From JASGIT01 sp047601665 (lineage in GTDB: Bacteria; Pseudomonadota; Gammaproteobacteria; Burkholderiales; Burkholderiaceae_C): a stretch of DNA of 64,000 nucleotides. Below are positions 61,518-64,000 of this stretch, piece by piece. Location: positions 1,736,001-1,800,000 of the forward strand of contig JASGIT010000001.1 in the NCBI GenBank assembly GCA_047601665.1, in the 5' to 3' direction. The notes under the pieces are model-generated. The model did no database searches and was not told the origin of the DNA. It worked only from the letters and a program-made list of their open reading frames with translations. How positions within the stretch are numbered: the first letter of the stretch is position 1; every line of letters starts with the position of its first letter. Both the position numbers and the translations under genes were made by a program.

Positions 61518-62674
61518 GACCGGGCCTCCGCCATCTGCGCCACGCGCCGTGCGTGGGTCTTGCGCCGCGCCAGCCACAAGTACAGCCCGCTGCCCAGCAC
61601 CACGATGGTGATGAGGTCGAGCAGCGCCCAGATGATCTTCAGCGGCAGCCCGCCGTAGTCGCCGAAGTGCAAGGGCCGGGAAACTTCGAGCGCGCGCAGA
61701 TACCAGGGCATCCGCACCACGGCCGTCAGCTCGCCCGTGCGGGCATCGACCAGCACGGGGCTGAACAGCCGGCTGGTCAGCGGTGTCTCGCCCTTGGCCC
61801 AGACCAGGTAGTGGTGCGGACTGCCCAGGCGGTTGCCTGGGTAGGCCACGCTCACCACCCGCATACCTGGCACGGCTTTCTTTGCCGTATCAAACGCCGC
61901 CTGCGCGGAAGCCAATTCGGTCTGGCGAGGGGCCGGCTGGCCTTGCCACGGCTTGAGCATGGCCTGAACGTCAGTGCGGCTCCATAGCGCGAATAGCGGG
62001 GAGGACAGTTCATTGACCACGCCGGTCAATCCCACCACCAATGCCCAGGCCAAGGTAACGATACCCAGCAGGTTGTGCAGATCGAGCCAGCGAATGCGGG
62101 TTGAACGATCGGCACGCACTGTGCCGAAGTCCAGCTTCTTCACGAATGGCCCATACAGCACCACGCCCGAGACCGTGGAGAGCACGAACAGGAGCGCCAT
62201 CGAGGCCAGGAACAGTTCACCAGGCAGGCCACCGAACAGATCGGTGTGCAACGACCGCACCACGCCCATGAAGCCCCGCTGCTCCCGGGGCTTGGACACT
62301 TCCAGCACCTCGGCTGTGCGAGCGTCGAAGCGGATGAAATGCTGGACTCTGGGGTCCGCGCTCAATGCGGCAAACGACGGCGCCATCCACGCATAGACCT
62401 GCGGCTCGTCGTCATCGACGAACAGCAGTGAAACGACCTCGCCTGGGTACATCTGGCGGCCGATGGCCGCCAGACGGTCCAAAGACACCCGCGGCGCAGT
62501 GGCCGGCAGTTCGGCGTAGGTATGCGGGCTGATCCAGTCCTCGATCTCCTCGGAAAACACCAGCGGCAAGCCAGTCAGGCACACCAACAGCAGGAACACC
62601 ACGCAGACCAGGCTTGTCCACCGGTGAACCAGCCCCCAGACCCGTATCGTTCCCGCGCCTTTCACGGACTTCAC
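61514..62674 (-). CDS. PepSY-associated TM-domain protein (siderophore-iron reductase-like)
   Basis: 386-aa inner-membrane protein with four main transmembrane helices (SLVCVVFLLLVCLTGLPLVF; LASMALLFVLSTVSGVVLY; LLGIVTLAWALVVGLTGVV; LLDLITIVVLGSGLYLWLA). HRWTSL in TM1, HTDLFGG and DLHNLLG carry the histidines that bind haem in relatives. Members such as FoxB/PiuB are linked to reductive release of iron from siderophores. The start is GTG 62674, overlapping the receptor's stop (GTGA), so translation is coupled. The longer frame to 62737 lies inside the receptor gene. Confidence 0.88.
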   Translation of the reverse strand: MKSVKGAGTIRVWGLVHRWTSLVCVVFLLLVCLTGLPLVFSEEIEDWISPHTYAELPATAPRVSLDRLAAIGRQMYPGEVVSLLFVDDDEPQVYAWMAPSFAALSADPRVQHFIRFDARTAEVLEVSKPREQRGFMGVVRSLHTDLFGGLPGELFLASMALLFVLSTVSGVVLYGPFVKKLDFGTVRADRSTRIRWLDLHNLLGIVTLAWALVVGLTGVVNELSSPLFALWSRTDVQAMLKPWQGQPAPRQTELASAQAAFDTAKKAVPGMRVVSVAYPGNRLGSPHHYLVWAKGETPLTSRLFSPVLVDARTGELTAVVRMPWYLRALEVSRPLHFGDYGGLPLKIIWALLDLITIVVLGSGLYLWLARRKTHARRVAQMAEARS

Positions 62675-64000
62675 CAGTTGTATTTCAAGGTGGCCACAAC
62701 ATTCCGCCGGAGTCCGTACCAGCATCCATTGGTGCACGTTTGGATGTATTTTCTATCGAAAATATTCGAGGCATTGACGGCCAATGTCAGTCCTTTCAAC
62801 GATGGGTTATTAAAGCCGAAGTCGTAGCTGAGCATGGCGTCAGACACGGTCACCCCCGGAATGGTGGCCGTATTGGCGGTATTCATGGTGCTGCCGATAT
62901 ATCTGGCACCTGCACCCACCTTTACGCCACCCAAAGCTCCTTCCGTGAATTTGTAAGTTGCCCATGCATTCGCACTGTTTCGCGGAATTCCTGACGGCCG
63001 ATAGCCTTTTGTCCCGCTATTTGATTTCGTGGTGCGCGCGTCAATATAGGCATAGGAAGCAAGCAGGTTGACATTCTTGGTCAGACGCCCTTGCACGCCG
63101 ATGTCAAAACCATTGGATCGGACTTCACCGGTCTGTACGCGATTATTGGAATTATTCAGATCCTGCGTCAGTACATTCTGCTGCGTCAACTGATAGACGG
63201 ATGCAGAGAAAATCGCATCCATGGCAGCCGGCTTGTATTTGACGCCTGCCTCGTATTGCTGCCCTGTCGTTGGCTTGAATGCCTTGCTGTTGACATCCGT
63301 CCCGACAGTCGGCATGAACGAGGTGGAGTAGCTGACGTAGGGCGCAATGCCATTGTCAAAAAGATAAAGCAAGCCAGCATTCCAGGTGGTCGCCGAACTG
63401 GATTGGGTTTGCCTGGAGTTATCGTTCAACAGATCCGTGGTCGAACTGTTAGCCCAATCATGGCGCGCTCCCATGGAAGCCCGCCACCCGCCGAATGATA
63501 TTTCATCGTGGGCATAAACCCCTAGATCGCGCACCGTTTGTTGCGTGTTGATGTAGGTGTCATTCGCCGTATAAACAGGTAGTGGCTGGCGATAGATTGG
63601 ATACAAAAGATCGAGCGAAGGCGCATCCGCATCCGTCTCCTTGTCGGCATAGTTCACATGCTGATAATCGAGCCCGAGCAGGGTCTTGTGCTTGAAGTCA
63701 CCCAGGGTGAATGTTTTTTCCGCCTGGTTGTCGACGCTGAAAAGGTGGGCGTTGTTGATATCCTGGAACTTGTCCCGAATGATGGTGGTGCCGACGAGTT
63801 TGTCATCTTGAACGCTGTCGAAGTGCCACGCCAGGTATTGCTGCCGCAGGTTCTGCCTGAATGTCCAGCCGCTGTCGAAATGGTGTTCAAAGGCATACCC
63901 GATGGATGCCTGTTTGCTTTGCAGCTTGTTGAATCCCAGGTCGCCGGTGAAGAAATTGTCAGGAATGCGATAGCCATCCGCGTTGGGAACCAATGACCCC
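62671..64000 (-). CDS. TonB-dependent siderophore receptor (5' part beyond the window)
   Basis: C-terminal 440 or so residues of an outer-membrane receptor; the N-terminal plug and part of the barrel lie past the right edge. Alternating beta strands such as YAFEHHFDSGWTFRQNLRQQ, IAPYVSYSTSFMPTVGTD and LYLFDNG, and the ending NIFDRKYIQTCTNG then an aromatic-terminated last strand (LKYNW), are typical of FhuA/FoxA/FpvA-type receptors. The final Trp suits BAM-dependent assembly. The substrate is probably a ferric hydroxamate-type siderophore, judged only by resemblance and the PepSY partner. The gene is visibly AT-richer than the flanking PepSY gene. Confidence 0.9.
   Translation of the reverse strand, partial: GSLVPNADGYRIPDNFFTGDLGFNKLQSKQASIGYAFEHHFDSGWTFRQNLRQQYLAWHFDSVQDDKLVGTTIIRDKFQDINNAHLFSVDNQAEKTFTLGDFKHKTLLGLDYQHVNYADKETDADAPSLDLLYPIYRQPLPVYTANDTYINTQQTVRDLGVYAHDEISFGGWRASMGARHDWANSSTTDLLNDNSRQTQSSSATTWNAGLLYLFDNGIAPYVSYSTSFMPTVGTDVNSKAFKPTTGQQYEAGVKYKPAAMDAIFSASVYQLTQQNVLTQDLNNSNNRVQTGEVRSNGFDIGVQGRLTKNVNLLASYAYIDARTTKSNSGTKGYRPSGIPRNSANAWATYKFTEGALGGVKVGAGARYIGSTMNTANTATIPGVTVSDAMLSYDFGFNNPSLKGLTLAVNASNIFDRKYIQTCTNGCWYGLRRNVVATLKYNW

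Overview
The window is about 64 kb of GC-rich chromosome that looks like a member of the betaproteobacterial family Comamonadaceae (Acidovorax/Alicycliphilus-like). This is inferred from the gene families (TctC/Bug binding protein, DUF3567, PilT-PilU next to YggS, DUF1840, PsiF-repeat protein) and from a palindromic repeat family (core CCAGCGCTT-N7-AAGCGCTGG) scattered through the window. I see no tRNA, rRNA, CRISPR array or intact insertion sequence. The genome is densely packed: almost every gap is under 200 bases, and many start and stop codons overlap.

Layout. 1-3 kb: twitching-motility ATPases PilU and PilT, divergent from the PLP protein YggS. 3-11 kb: a CoA-ester locus with a solute-binding protein, a TetR regulator, an acyl-CoA ligase, a single-chain biotin-dependent acyl-CoA carboxylase (BC-BCCP-CT) and a class V aminotransferase. 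11-15 kb: a small HTH regulator and a 72-aa protein, then a nitric-oxide module. In that module NorR is divergent from the flavohaemoprotein Hmp, with three GTC-N5-GAC operators and a sigma-54 promoter. A 162-bp MITE-like element lies between that promoter and hmp. 15-23 kb: DUF445 protein, a PAS-GGDEF-EAL c-di-GMP enzyme, PurU, a ChaN-like lipoprotein, DUF3567, DUF3108 and an FAH-family hydrolase. 23.5-28 kb: two tandem TPR/SPINDLY (OGT-like) glycosyltransferases whose catalytic halves are nearly identical. 28-36.8 kb: molybdopterin oxidoreductase, M20 amidohydrolase overlapping an acyl-CoA-binding protein, chemoreceptor, putative aminopeptidase, cyclopropane synthase, DUF1840. 36.8-43.4 kb: divergent MarR/FAD-monooxygenase pair, TctC binding protein, RNA pseudouridine synthase, DUF3761 protein, HtpG.

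43.5-49.6 kb is the most unusual region. A 1196-aa MmeI-like single-chain restriction-modification protein has 14 copies of a heptanucleotide repeat inside its reading frame. Losing or gaining a unit shifts the frame to an early stop, so the enzyme is predicted to be phase variable. It follows a class II glutamine amidotransferase and a DHA2-type efflux protein on the same strand.

49.6-64 kb: malate synthase G, a family III CoA-transferase, LysR, two overlapping small genes (DUF3016, DUF2214), an AT-richer TetR-MFS cassette that may be acquired, a PsiF-repeat protein, ArgS, a SPOR protein, DsbA, and a TonB receptor/PepSY iron-uptake operon whose receptor runs off the right edge.

Main candidates for novelty: the phase-variable Type IIG-like enzyme; the MITE-like element in the leader of an otherwise canonical NorR/sigma-54 hmp promoter; and the palindromic repeat family, which occurs between genes but also in frame inside several coding sequences. 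Low-GC impressions and repeat boundaries were judged by eye and not computed.
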